Assembly: GCF_027530345.1 (NCBI RefSeq)
Contig: NZ_JAPZQK010000013.1
Coordinates: 62,001 to 126,000, forward strand
Source of the DNA: Silanimonas sp.
Lineage (GTDB): Bacteria > Pseudomonadota > Gammaproteobacteria > Xanthomonadales > Xanthomonadaceae
Reading direction: 5' to 3'
DNA length: 64,000 nucleotides
Shown: piece by piece, positions 50,340-59,416 of the stretch
How positions within the stretch are numbered: position 1 is the first letter of the stretch
Layout of the letters: each line of letters begins with the position of its first letter
Translations under genes and position numbers: made by a program
Notes under the pieces: generated by a model
What the model was told of the DNA's origin: nothing
Seen by the model: the letters and a program-made list of their open reading frames with translations, nothing else
Database searches by the model: none

Positions 50340-51992
50340 ATGTCGTTGACGGCAGGATCCGCCGCCCCTCCCTCCCCGCTCCACGCGATGCAACCCGGCC
50401 TTCCGCGGCTGCGGGTGAGCGTGGTCCTGGCCTGTACGCGTCTGCCGGAATGGCTGGACGAAGCGCTGGCCGCGCTGCTGCAGGCGGACTTCCTCGACGT
50501 GCAGGTGCTGCGCGACGCCGATGCGCCCGCACGTCGCCACGGCAGCCTCGCCTGGCGCGCTTACCACGCGCTGGACCGCCGACTGCTCGGCGAGCTCCGA
50601 CCCATCATGGCCCCGCGCGCGCTGGCGCCTCGGCTGGCCGAAGCGCCCGCCCCCGGCACGGCCGATGCCCTGTGCGCTGCGGTGGCCGGCTTCACGCCGG
50701 ACGTCGTCCTGTCGATCGGCCATTCCCCGGCGCGCATCGACCTGTGGCCGCTCGCGCGCCGCGCCGCTTGGTCGATCCCCGCGGAGGCTTGCAAGCCCTC
50801 GTGGGGGCTGATGCACCTCCTGCCGGCGTTCCTGCGTGGTGACACCGAGGCGCCCTCCGGCTTTCCGGTGCACGACGACCGCACGGGGCACGGGCTGCTG
50901 CTGGACCCGGCCGTCGTCTCGATCGCGCAGCTCAGCTTCGCTCGCAACACCGCCTACCAGTTGCAGAAAGCGCCTGCGAAACTGCTGCGTGCGCTGCGAC
51001 GACTGCAGCAGGGCCAGCCTCCCGCGGCCGCCCCCGTCGAACTGGCGCGCGCGCCGGGAACCTTTGCCACGCTGGGCCTTTGCGCCCGACTCCTCGGCCG
51101 CAGCCTGTGGCGTCACGTCCCAAGGCTCGGGCGCCGCGAACGCTGGACACTGGCCACCCGTCGCTCGGGCACGGCCCTCGACCCGGCGGCCCCGCGCGCC
51201 GAGGACTTCACGCGATGGACGCCGCCGCGCGGCTGGTTCTGGGCGGACCCGTTCCCGGTGCACCACGACGGCGTCGATCACGTGTTCTTCGAGGCCTACG
51301 ACTACGAACGCGCCATCGGCGAGATCCATGCCGTCACCGTGGATGCCGATGGCCATCCCAGCCCGCACCGCGTGGTGATGGCCGGGCCCCACCACCTGTC
51401 GTATCCGTTCCTCTTCCAGCATGCGGGAGAGCCGCACCTGCTCGTCGAGTGCGCGCAATCGCGGCGCATCCAGGCGTTCCGCGCCGAACGCTTCCCCGAA
51501 GGCTGGCACCCCGTCGCCACCCTGCTCGATGGCTGGCGGGCGGTGGACGGCACGCTGTGGCAGCAGGACGGCCGTTGGTGGCTGTTCGCCTGCGTGGCGG
51601 AAACGCCCTTCGACGACGGCGGTCGCGAGTTCAACGAACTCTTCCTCTTCCATGCCGACACACCGCTGGGCCCGTGGACGCCGCATCGCCAGAACCCCGT
51701 CGTCTCCGACGTGCGCAGTGCCCGCCCGGCCGGGCCACTGTTCATGCATGAGGGGCGGCTGGTCCGCCCGAGCCAGGACTGCGCCGCCGAATACGGCCAC
51801 CGCATCGTCTTCAACGAGGTGCGACGGCTCGATACCGAGGTGTACGAGGAAAGGCCGCTGGCCATCCTCAACCCCGATTGGGCGCCGGCCTTGCGCGGCT
51901 GCCACACCTACGCGCAAGCCGGGCGGCTCGAGCTGCTCGACGCGAAGTACCTGGCGCCGACGCGGGACACGCGCCGCGACGCAGCCCCGTGA
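50340..51992 (+). CDS. Formyltransferase-like/beta-propeller protein resembling GINT1 N-terminal domain (putative glycan-modifying enzyme)
   Basis: WFWADPFPVHHDGVDHVFFEAYDYERAIGEIHAVTVDADG...HHLSYPFLFQHAGEPHLLVE...RPSQDCAAEYGHRIVFNEVRRL propeller pattern. Confidence 0.6.
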   Translation: MSLTAGSAAPPSPLHAMQPGLPRLRVSVVLACTRLPEWLDEALAALLQADFLDVQVLRDADAPARRHGSLAWRAYHALDRRLLGELRPIMAPRALAPRLAEAPAPGTADALCAAVAGFTPDVVLSIGHSPARIDLWPLARRAAWSIPAEACKPSWGLMHLLPAFLRGDTEAPSGFPVHDDRTGHGLLLDPAVVSIAQLSFARNTAYQLQKAPAKLLRALRRLQQGQPPAAAPVELARAPGTFATLGLCARLLGRSLWRHVPRLGRRERWTLATRRSGTALDPAAPRAEDFTRWTPPRGWFWADPFPVHHDGVDHVFFEAYDYERAIGEIHAVTVDADGHPSPHRVVMAGPHHLSYPFLFQHAGEPHLLVECAQSRRIQAFRAERFPEGWHPVATLLDGWRAVDGTLWQQDGRWWLFACVAETPFDDGGREFNELFLFHADTPLGPWTPHRQNPVVSDVRSARPAGPLFMHEGRLVRPSQDCAAEYGHRIVFNEVRRLDTEVYEERPLAILNPDWAPALRGCHTYAQAGRLELLDAKYLAPTRDTRRDAAP

Positions 51993-52375
51993 AGCCCAGC
52001 CCCGGGCGGCGACGCCTCGATCGCATCGCCATCGGCCTCTCGCTCGCCGGCTTCGCGATGCTGTTGATACCGATGCGGCAGGATCCCGGGCTGCAGGTGG
52101 TGTTCAACCTCGCGCACGTTCCGGGCTTCGCACTGCTGGCCCTGCTCTGGGCGGAAGACCTGTTGGCACGGGACTGGCCGCGTGGACGGCGCCTCGCCGT
52201 TGTGGCCTCGTGCGGCCTGCTGATGGCCGCGGCCACGGAAGGCCTGCAGATGCTGGTGCCCGGGCGCTACGCCGACCTCGGCGACATGCTCCGTAACGTC
52301 CTCGGCATCGCGCTTGGGATGGGCGTGCACGGTCTCTGGCCCGGCCTGCTGGCCTCCCGCATCGGCCGCGACTGA
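51989..52375 (+). CDS. VanZ-like small membrane protein
   Basis: FNLAHVPGFALLALLWAEDLL and ATEGLQMLVPGRYADLGDMLRNVLGIALG; GTG start overlaps the upstream stop. Confidence 0.75.
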   Translation: MKPSPGRRRLDRIAIGLSLAGFAMLLIPMRQDPGLQVVFNLAHVPGFALLALLWAEDLLARDWPRGRRLAVVASCGLLMAAATEGLQMLVPGRYADLGDMLRNVLGIALGMGVHGLWPGLLASRIGRD

Positions 52376-52385
52376 GCGTCCCGCC

Positions 52386-52422
52386 GAAAAAGAAAGCGGC
52401 GACGTGTTGCCACGCCGCCGCT
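52386..52422 (-). terminator. Terminator for the minus-strand beta-propeller gene
   Basis: agcggcg-a-cgtg-ttgc-cacg-c-cgccgct hairpin; on the minus strand followed by TTTCTTTTTC. Confidence 0.7.
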
Positions 52423-52450
52423 CCCTCCCCCATCCATGGATGTCGCTGGA

Positions 52451-54802
52451 TTACTGCGCAGCCGGGATGGCGCTCGGCGGCAGGTACATCATGTAGGCGT
52501 CGATGTCGGTGCTCGAGGTCGTACCGAAGTTCGAGGCCCAGATCACGCGGGTGAAGTCGCGGCTCACCGTCGCCTGCGGCTCGGTCCAGTAACCGCTCAG
52601 GCGGCTCTGGTGGTGGCCGATGTTGAGGATGCGGCCACCGGAGCGCAGTTCCACCGCGAACAGCTTGTTGTGCAGCCACTGGTTGGCACCCGACGAACCG
52701 TAGGTCGACACCAGCACCCAGCCCGGCTTGGCGAAGGCCTGGCCCGAGACGTGATAGGCCGTCGCCGTGCCCGAGAGATAGGTCGGGAACAGGTTGGTGC
52801 GGGTGTTGGTGTCGATGTTGAACATGAAGAAGTCACCGGCGTTCGCCTGGTAGTCGACGGCGACGTACACGTCCTGGCCGGCGGCGTTCAGCGCGAGGTC
52901 CGAGTGCTCCGAGGTGGTGTGCAGCTGGCGCGACGTGGTGAACGTGCGGTCCCAAGCCACCGTGCCGCCGCTGCCGGCCAAGTGCGACACCACGCACCAG
53001 CGGCCCGAAGCCGACATGCCGGTGTGGTCGGGGCGAGCGCTCAGCGAACGCGAACCCACCACCGTCTGCGTCTGCAGGTCGTACACGATGACGCCACGGA
53101 TCGCGAAGCTGCTGGTTTCGGCCATCAAGCACCAGTAGCGGCCGTCCGCCGAGGGCGAACCCTCGGATTTCGTCCACACGCGGGCGGCATCGGCCCAGGG
53201 CAACTTGCCGGCGAAGCTCGCGGCGCTCGTCGAGGTGTTGGTGTCGACGTTGAGCTGGCGCAGGGTCATGCCGCCATTGGTGTCGAAGTAGTACAGCGTC
53301 TTCGGATTGGTCGGGTGCCACTGGATCTCGGCGTCACCGGCCGGACCGCTCAGCGTGCGGATGAAGGCCATCGTGTTGGCGTTGTAGAGATGCCAGAAAC
53401 CATTCGTCGCCTGCACCAGCACGTAGCTGTTGTCAGCGTTGAAGGCCTGGCGGCGCGAGTAGTCGTGACGCGCCATGCCCGACGGCGCTTCCACGGCATG
53501 GTCGGTCACGCGGATGCCGCAGGTGCCGTGCACTGGGTCACGCCAGGAGGTGCCCTTCACCGGCTTGCCGAGCGCCGGCACCGTCGAGACCAACTGGCCC
53601 TGCGGCAGCGCGAAGCCGGCCGTGTAGAAATTCGCGCAGGCCTGCGGGGCCCCCGCCGAAGTGACGGGCGGCTCGGTCTGCGCCGGCGCGGCGTTGACCG
53701 TCAGCGAGAAGCCGGCCGTGCTGCTGCGGCCCTGGGCGTCGGCGATGCGCGCCGACAGCGTGCGGGTGCCCGCCGAAGCCGCGCCCGGCACCGTCGCCCG
53801 GAAGCTGTAGGTGCCGTCGCCGGCCACGGCGTCGCCGTTCTGGCCAGCATCGTTGAAGGCCTGCGCAGCGCCGAGGCCGAGGCTCGAGAGGTCGCTGGTC
53901 ACCGTCATGCCGGTGCTGGCCGGGCCGGTGCCGGCCGTGACCCGAACCGTCAACAGGCTGGATTCGCCCGCCAACAGGCTGCTCGGGCTGGCCGAGGCGG
54001 AACCGAAGGGCGACACGCTGGTTTCGGCCGTGGCGACGGTGACGGTGGTCGCGGCGGACGCCGAACGGCCTTGGGCATCGTTCACCCCGACGCGCACGGT
54101 CTTGATGCCGGTGGTGATGCTGCCGCCGACCGTCTGGCGGAAGCTGAAGATGCCGTCGCCGGCAACCGCGTCGCCGTTCAGGCCGTTGTCGCGCAGTCGC
54201 TGGCTCTTGCTGCCACCGAGCGCGGAAAGGTTGGCGGCGACGCCGATGCTGGTGCTGGCCGGGTTGGTGGCTGCGGTGACACGCGCCGTGATCAGCGCGC
54301 TGCCGCCCGGCGCGACCGACGTCGGTGCCGCGGAACCGACGACGGACAGCGGCACCGTCACCGTCGGTTGCGTGGTGGCCCCGCCGCCGGAGCCGGAGGC
54401 ACCCAGCGTGGCAGTGAAGGTCGCCGTGGCGCTGCGGCCCTGCGCATCGCGAACCGTCGCGACAATCGTCTTGGTGCCCAGCGTGGCGGCGCTTGCGATG
54501 TTCTCGCGATAGGTGAACACGCCGTCGCCGGCGGCGGCGTCGCCGTTCTGCCCGGCGTCGTTGAGATCCTGGGCGGTGCTGCGCAGGAAGCCGCTCAGGT
54601 CGGCTTGGACGGTGATGCCCGTGCTCGTCGGGTTGCCGGCCTTGGTGGTGTTCACGGTGACCAGCACCCAGTCACCGGGATTGAGGTTGGTCGACGGCGA
54701 CGCGGCACCGGTGGCCGAGAGGCTCTGGGCCTGTGCGAGGACCGGCAGCGCCAGCAGGGCGGCAGCCAGGGGCAGGCGGCGGAGGGTCGAAGAAGGATTC
54801 AT
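52451..54802 (-). CDS. Secreted protein with three Ig-like 'NDAGxNGDAxAGDG' repeats and a C-terminal beta-propeller-like domain
   Basis: Signal peptide MNPSSTLRRLPLAAALLALPVLAQAQS; repeats NDAGQNGDAAAGDGVFTYR / RDNGLNGDAVAGDGIFSFR / NDAGQNGDAVAGDGTYSFR; C-terminal half paralogous to 15791-17107. Confidence 0.8.
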   Translation of the reverse strand: MNPSSTLRRLPLAAALLALPVLAQAQSLSATGAASPSTNLNPGDWVLVTVNTTKAGNPTSTGITVQADLSGFLRSTAQDLNDAGQNGDAAAGDGVFTYRENIASAATLGTKTIVATVRDAQGRSATATFTATLGASGSGGGATTQPTVTVPLSVVGSAAPTSVAPGGSALITARVTAATNPASTSIGVAANLSALGGSKSQRLRDNGLNGDAVAGDGIFSFRQTVGGSITTGIKTVRVGVNDAQGRSASAATTVTVATAETSVSPFGSASASPSSLLAGESSLLTVRVTAGTGPASTGMTVTSDLSSLGLGAAQAFNDAGQNGDAVAGDGTYSFRATVPGAASAGTRTLSARIADAQGRSSTAGFSLTVNAAPAQTEPPVTSAGAPQACANFYTAGFALPQGQLVSTVPALGKPVKGTSWRDPVHGTCGIRVTDHAVEAPSGMARHDYSRRQAFNADNSYVLVQATNGFWHLYNANTMAFIRTLSGPAGDAEIQWHPTNPKTLYYFDTNGGMTLRQLNVDTNTSTSAASFAGKLPWADAARVWTKSEGSPSADGRYWCLMAETSSFAIRGVIVYDLQTQTVVGSRSLSARPDHTGMSASGRWCVVSHLAGSGGTVAWDRTFTTSRQLHTTSEHSDLALNAAGQDVYVAVDYQANAGDFFMFNIDTNTRTNLFPTYLSGTATAYHVSGQAFAKPGWVLVSTYGSSGANQWLHNKLFAVELRSGGRILNIGHHQSRLSGYWTEPQATVSRDFTRVIWASNFGTTSSTDIDAYMMYLPPSAIPAAQ
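53693..54724 (-). repeat. Three tandem about 105-110 aa domain repeats
   Basis: Approximate units 54404-54724, 54032-54361 and 53693-54019, each ending VRDAQGRSA / VNDAQGRSA / IADAQGRSS. Confidence 0.75.
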
Positions 54803-55488
54803 GAGGGCGTCTCCAGGATTCAGGCGTGCGAATCCCCGGGCCGGCCGTTGCGACGCGGCCAGGGGCGCTTGCTTGGGTTCGGGCGGGCTCCGCCGCCCAA
54901 CAGGGGGTTCTGGCTACGAAGCGGCGGTCGTTGCTAGGGCAACGCGCTCCGTATTGATCATCGGGAACCGGAAGTGGCCCTCGCCGCAGCGAGCCGACCC
55001 GGCCGTCCTGACCCCTCCGTGCACCTCGATCCGGTGCCGGCACCATCGCTCCGGATGGCGTCCCTCCGATCCGTCCCACGCACTCGCAAGTGGGTGGGCG
55101 ACCTCAGGTGAAGCGCACTCTCCAGTTGCAAACGGATGCAAACCGGGCAATCGGCCACACTTCGGCTGACACCATTTCAAAATCGCCCCGGCGACACCCA
55201 AAGCGCCGGGCCACGTCACAAATTGTCAAAGCCTGGCCTGACCGGGCGTTCACGTCGGGGGCGGGCAATCCGTGATGGGGAGCCCAGAACGTTGCCGGCG
55301 AGCGGCGAACGTGCGCGGAATGGCCGGCAGCGGGTCCAGGCGCGGCATTTGCCCCCGGCCGCCGGAAGGCCCGCGGCCTCGCTGAACGCAATGCGCCAAG
55401 CGCTTGATCCGGAAGCGAGTTATCCCCCATACTCGGCGGCTTCCGCTGTTGTACCGACCGTTCCCCCTTACTCGCCCACAGGTGTCGC

Positions 55489-55614
55489 ATGAAAGTCCTT
55501 TCGTCCCTGAAGTCCGCGAAGTCCCGTCACCGCGACTGCAAGGTCGTGCGCCGCCGTGGCAAGGTCTTCGTGATCTGCAAGTCGAACCCGCGTTTCAAGG
55601 CTCGCCAGCGCTGA
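55489..55614 (+). CDS. rpmJ: 50S ribosomal protein L36, type B (YkgO-like)
   Basis: [41 protein letters not shown] (41 aa), below the ORF-track size cut-off. Confidence 0.93.
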   Translation: MKVLSSLKSAKSRHRDCKVVRRRGKVFVICKSNPRFKARQR

Positions 55615-55640
55615 TCCGCGCCCGGCCCTGACGCCCTACG

Positions 55641-55670
55641 ACGCCGGCCTCGCGCCGGCGTTGTTGTTTT
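55641..55670 (+). terminator. Rho-independent terminator after rpmJ
   Basis: acgccggc-ctcgc-gccggcgt followed by tgttgtttt. Confidence 0.75.
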
Positions 55671-55729
55671 CGGGCGTCGCGATGCCACAATCCGGCGTCG
55701 CCCCCATCCGTTCATCCCGGAGACCCGCC

Positions 55730-56062
55730 ATGCTGCGTTCCACCCTCGTCGCCGCCGGCCTCGCCCTGGCCTTTGCCGCCCCCGTCCATGCCGACCGCCT
55801 CCTCATCGAGCGCACCCAGGCCGGTGAAGCCGCCAACCTGCCCGGGCGGGGCCAGAGCATGGCCCAGGTCGAAGCCAAGTTCGGCGCGCCGCGGGAGAAG
55901 CTCGACCCGCGCGGCGGGCAGAGCACCGCTTGGCCGGTGATCCACCGCTGGGTGTATCCGGAATTCACCGTCTACTTCGAGAACGATCGCGTCGTGAATG
56001 CCGTGCTCAATCGAGCGGCGCCGAACGAGACGGGGCCGGCCCCCGCGACTCGCACGGAATAA
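55730..56062 (+). CDS. Small exported protein of unknown function
   Basis: Signal peptide MLRSTLVAAGLALAFAAPVHA; GQSMAQVEAKFGAPREKLDPRGGQSTAWPVIHRWVYPEFTVYFENDRVVNAV. Confidence 0.65.
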   Translation: MLRSTLVAAGLALAFAAPVHADRLLIERTQAGEAANLPGRGQSMAQVEAKFGAPREKLDPRGGQSTAWPVIHRWVYPEFTVYFENDRVVNAVLNRAAPNETGPAPATRTE

Positions 56063-56162
56063 GCGCGCACTCCGCAGAACCCGGGGCGCGGCGTCTCCGC
56101 CGCGCCTTTTTCATGGGCGAACTCGCACGCCACCATCCTTCGACCATCGAAACCCGACTGCC

Positions 56163-57188
56163 ATGAGCCTTCGCTTCCCCGCCGAATGGGAACCCCAGGA
56201 CGCCGTCCTGATCGCCTGGCCGCACGCCGGCACCGACTGGGCCGAGCGGCTCGCCGAGGTCGAGACCACCTATGTCGCGCTCGGTGCGGCCATCACGCGC
56301 TTCCAGCGTCTGGTCATCGTGGTGGCCGATGCCGCGCTCGAAGCCCATGCGCGTGCCCTGCTGACGGCGGGTGGTGCCGATCTCGCGCGCGTGCGCTTCG
56401 TCCACGCCGCCTACGACGACACCTGGCTGCGGGATTCCGGCCCGATCACCCTCCGCGACGGTGACGGCTTCCGCCTGCTCGATTTCCGCTTCACCGGCTG
56501 GGGCGGCAAGTACGGCGCCGCGCAGGACGATGCGCTGATCGCGCAGCTGGTCGCGGCGGGCCTGTTCAAGGACGCGAAGCACCAGCGCATCGATTTCGCA
56601 CTCGAAGGCGGTGGCATCGAGACCGACGGCGAAGGCACCCTGCTCACCACCTGGCACTGCCTGCATGAGCGCCATCCCGGCCTGACGCGCCAGGAAATCA
56701 GCTGGCAGCTCGAGAACGCGCTGCAGCAGCACCGCGTGCTGTGGCTGGACCACGGGGCGCTCGAGGGCGACGACACCGACGCGCACATCGACACCCTCGC
56801 CCGCTTCGCCGCGCGCGACAGCATCACCTACCAGAGCTGCGACGACCCGGCCGATTCGCACTACGCCGGCCTGCAAGCCATGGGCGCCGAGCTGGCCGCC
56901 CTGCGCACGGCCGACAACCGGCCCTACCGCCTGTTCCCCCTGCCGTGGGCGCGTCCGATCATCGACGAGGGCCGCCGCCTCGCGGCCTCCTACGCGAACT
57001 TCCTGATCATCAACGGCGCGGTGCTGATGCCGGCCTACGGCGACAAGATGGACGCCGCCGCCGCCGTGATGCTCGGCAACGCCTTCCCGAACCACGCCAT
57101 CATGCCCGTGCCCTGCCGCCCGCTGATCTGGCAGAACGGCAGCCTGCACTGCATCACCATGCAGCTGCCCGCCGGCCTGCTGGCCTGA
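56163..57188 (+). CDS. aguA: Agmatine deiminase
   Basis: PAEWEPQDAVLIAWPHAGTDW, DTWLRDSGPITL, LEGGGIETDGEGTLLTT, PNHAIMPVPCRPLIWQNGSLHCITMQLP. Confidence 0.92.
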   Translation: MSLRFPAEWEPQDAVLIAWPHAGTDWAERLAEVETTYVALGAAITRFQRLVIVVADAALEAHARALLTAGGADLARVRFVHAAYDDTWLRDSGPITLRDGDGFRLLDFRFTGWGGKYGAAQDDALIAQLVAAGLFKDAKHQRIDFALEGGGIETDGEGTLLTTWHCLHERHPGLTRQEISWQLENALQQHRVLWLDHGALEGDDTDAHIDTLARFAARDSITYQSCDDPADSHYAGLQAMGAELAALRTADNRPYRLFPLPWARPIIDEGRRLAASYANFLIINGAVLMPAYGDKMDAAAAVMLGNAFPNHAIMPVPCRPLIWQNGSLHCITMQLPAGLLA

Positions 57189-57217
57189 GCGCCGCGCACG
57201 CGCCACCGAGTGACCTT

Positions 57218-58102
57218 ATGAGCCGCATTCTGAAAGTCGCCCTCGTCCAGGAGTTCAACCAGGGCGACGCCGAACCCAACCTCGCGCGCATCGAGCAGCG
57301 CGTGGCCGAAGCCGCCGCGGGCGGCGCCAAGCTCGTGCTGCTGCAGGAGCTGCATAACGGGCCGTATTTCTGCCAGCACCAGAGCGTGGACGAGTTCGAT
57401 CGCGCGGAAGCCATTCCCGGCCCGAGCACCGAGCGCCTTTCGCGACTGGCGAAGCAGCACGGCGTGGTGCTGGTCGCCTCGCTGTTCGAGCGCCGTGCGC
57501 CCGGCCTCGCGCACAACACCGCCGTGGTCTTCGACGCCGACGGCAGCTTCCGCGGGAAGTACCGGAAGATGCACATCCCCGACGACCCGGGCTTCAACGA
57601 GAAGTTCTACTTCACGCCCGGCGACCTCGGCTTCACCCCGATCGACACCTCGGTGGGCCGCCTCGGCGTGCTCGTGTGCTGGGACCAGTGGTATCCGGAA
57701 GCCGCGCGCCTGATGGCGCTGGCCGGCGCCGACCTGCTGCTCTACCCGACCGCCATCGGCTGGGACCCGCGCGACACGGACGCCGAGAAAGAGCGCCAGC
57801 GCATGGCCTGGATCCTCTCGCACCGCGGCCATGCCGTGGCGAACGGCCTGCCCGTGCTCACCTGCAACCGCACCGGATTCGAGGCTTCCCCCATCGGCGG
57901 CCCCGGCATCCAGTTCTGGGGCTCAAGCGCCGTGTTCGGGCCGCAGGGCGAAGTGCTCGCCGAAGCCTCGCGCGATGCGGCCGAAGTGCTGTTCTGCGAA
58001 GTGGACCTCGCCCGCGGCGAAGCCGTGCGCCGCATCTGGCCCTTCCTGCGTGACCGCCGCATCGACGCCTACGGCGACCTGACCAAGCGTTTCCGCGATT
58101 GA
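57218..58102 (+). CDS. aguB: N-carbamoylputrescine amidase
   Basis: LKVALVQEFNQGDAEPNL, YRKMHIPDDPGFNEKFYFTPGD, VCWDQWYPEAARLMALAGADLLLYPTAIG. Confidence 0.94.
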   Translation: MSRILKVALVQEFNQGDAEPNLARIEQRVAEAAAGGAKLVLLQELHNGPYFCQHQSVDEFDRAEAIPGPSTERLSRLAKQHGVVLVASLFERRAPGLAHNTAVVFDADGSFRGKYRKMHIPDDPGFNEKFYFTPGDLGFTPIDTSVGRLGVLVCWDQWYPEAARLMALAGADLLLYPTAIGWDPRDTDAEKERQRMAWILSHRGHAVANGLPVLTCNRTGFEASPIGGPGIQFWGSSAVFGPQGEVLAEASRDAAEVLFCEVDLARGEAVRRIWPFLRDRRIDAYGDLTKRFRD

Positions 58103-58109
58103 GCCTGCA

Positions 58110-59321
58110 TTGAACGACACGACCCTGCCGGCCGCGCTGGCCGACCAGCCGCTCGCCCGCGTCGACCGCGACGGCGTCCGCTACACCCTGCTCGGCACCG
58201 CGCACGTCTCGAAGGAGAGCGTGGCCGCCGTCGAGACCGCGCTGGCCAGCGGCGCCTTCGATGTCATCGCCGTCGAGCTTGATCCCGCGCGCCATCGCGC
58301 ACTGACCGATCCGAACGCTCTGGCCAAGCTCGACCTCGTGCAGGCCATCAAATCCGGCAAGGCCGGGCTCCTGGCAGCGAACCTCGCCCTCGCCGCCTAC
58401 CAGCGCCGCCTCTCGGAGCAGCTGGGCGTGGAGCCCGGGGCCGAGCTGAAAGCCGCCGCCGTCGGCGCCACCGCGCGCGGCTTGCCGATGGTGCTGATCG
58501 ATCGCGACATCGGTCTGACCTTCAAGCGCGCCTGGGGCCGGCTCGGCTTCTGGAAGCGCTCGATGCTGGGTGCCGGGCTGTTCACCAGCCTGATCGTCGA
58601 CGAGAAGGTCGAAGACGACGCCATCGAGAAGCTCAAGCAGGGCGACGTGCTGGAAGCGAGCTTCGCCGAGTTCGCCGGCCAGAGCCCCGAGCTGTACGAG
58701 GCGGTCATCGCCGAACGCGACCGCTACATGGCCGCCAAGCTGCGCGAGGCCGGCGCCGCGCATCCGGGCCAACACGTGCTGGCCGTCGTTGGCGCGGGCC
58801 ATCTGGCGGGGCTGAAGGCCGCGCTGGAAACTGGCACGGCGGCCCCCGTCGCGCAGATCGCCGAACTCGAAGCCCTGCCCAAAGACGAGGGCCTGCCGTG
58901 GTTCACGATCGTCCTCGTTGGCCTGCTGCTCGGCGGCTTCGCCTGGGGTTGGCACCAGGGCGGCATCGAGACCGGGGGCATGGTGCTGCTGCAGTGGGCG
59001 GCGATCACCGCGGCCGGCGGCGCGCTGGGCTGCCTCGCGGCCGGCGGGCATCCGCTGAGCATCCTCGCGGCGGCCCTGGCCTCGCCGATCACGCCGCTGC
59101 ATCCCGCACTGGGCTCCGGAACCATCAGCGCGCTGGTCGAGGCCTGGGTGCGCAAGCCGGACTACGCCGACTTCCTCGCCCTCCGAGACGACACACGCAC
59201 GTTGCGCGGCTGGTGGAAGAACCGCGTAGCCCGCACCCTGCTGAACTTCTTCCTCACCTCGGTGGGCACCGCGCTGGCGGTGTGGGCCGCAGGCGCGGGG
59301 ATGATCGCCAAGCTGCTCTGA
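58110..59321 (+). CDS. TraB-family membrane protein
   Basis: YTLLGTAHVSKESVAAVETAL, VIAVELDPARHRAL, AVVGAGHLAGLKAAL, C-terminal TM region. Confidence 0.85.
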   Translation: MNDTTLPAALADQPLARVDRDGVRYTLLGTAHVSKESVAAVETALASGAFDVIAVELDPARHRALTDPNALAKLDLVQAIKSGKAGLLAANLALAAYQRRLSEQLGVEPGAELKAAAVGATARGLPMVLIDRDIGLTFKRAWGRLGFWKRSMLGAGLFTSLIVDEKVEDDAIEKLKQGDVLEASFAEFAGQSPELYEAVIAERDRYMAAKLREAGAAHPGQHVLAVVGAGHLAGLKAALETGTAAPVAQIAELEALPKDEGLPWFTIVLVGLLLGGFAWGWHQGGIETGGMVLLQWAAITAAGGALGCLAAGGHPLSILAAALASPITPLHPALGSGTISALVEAWVRKPDYADFLALRDDTRTLRGWWKNRVARTLLNFFLTSVGTALAVWAAGAGMIAKLL

Positions 59322-59359
59322 GGCGCGCTCCGAGACATTGGCTCAGGGCGCAAGGTGAT

Positions 59360-59388
59360 TTGACGGCTCCAACGCGCTGGGGTGAACT
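59360..59388 (+). promoter_or_regulatory. Weak candidate sigma70-type promoter upstream of proB
   Basis: TTGACG - 17 nt - TGAACT. Confidence 0.25.
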
Positions 59389-59416
59389 CGGGCACTCCCC
59401 TCATCGAGTGCCGCTG

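Noticed and set aside
55185-55215. Possible sigma54 -24/-12 element (TGGCCCGGCGCTTTGG, minus strand)
   Set aside because: Lacks the GC of the -12 element and correct TTGC spacing; insufficient match
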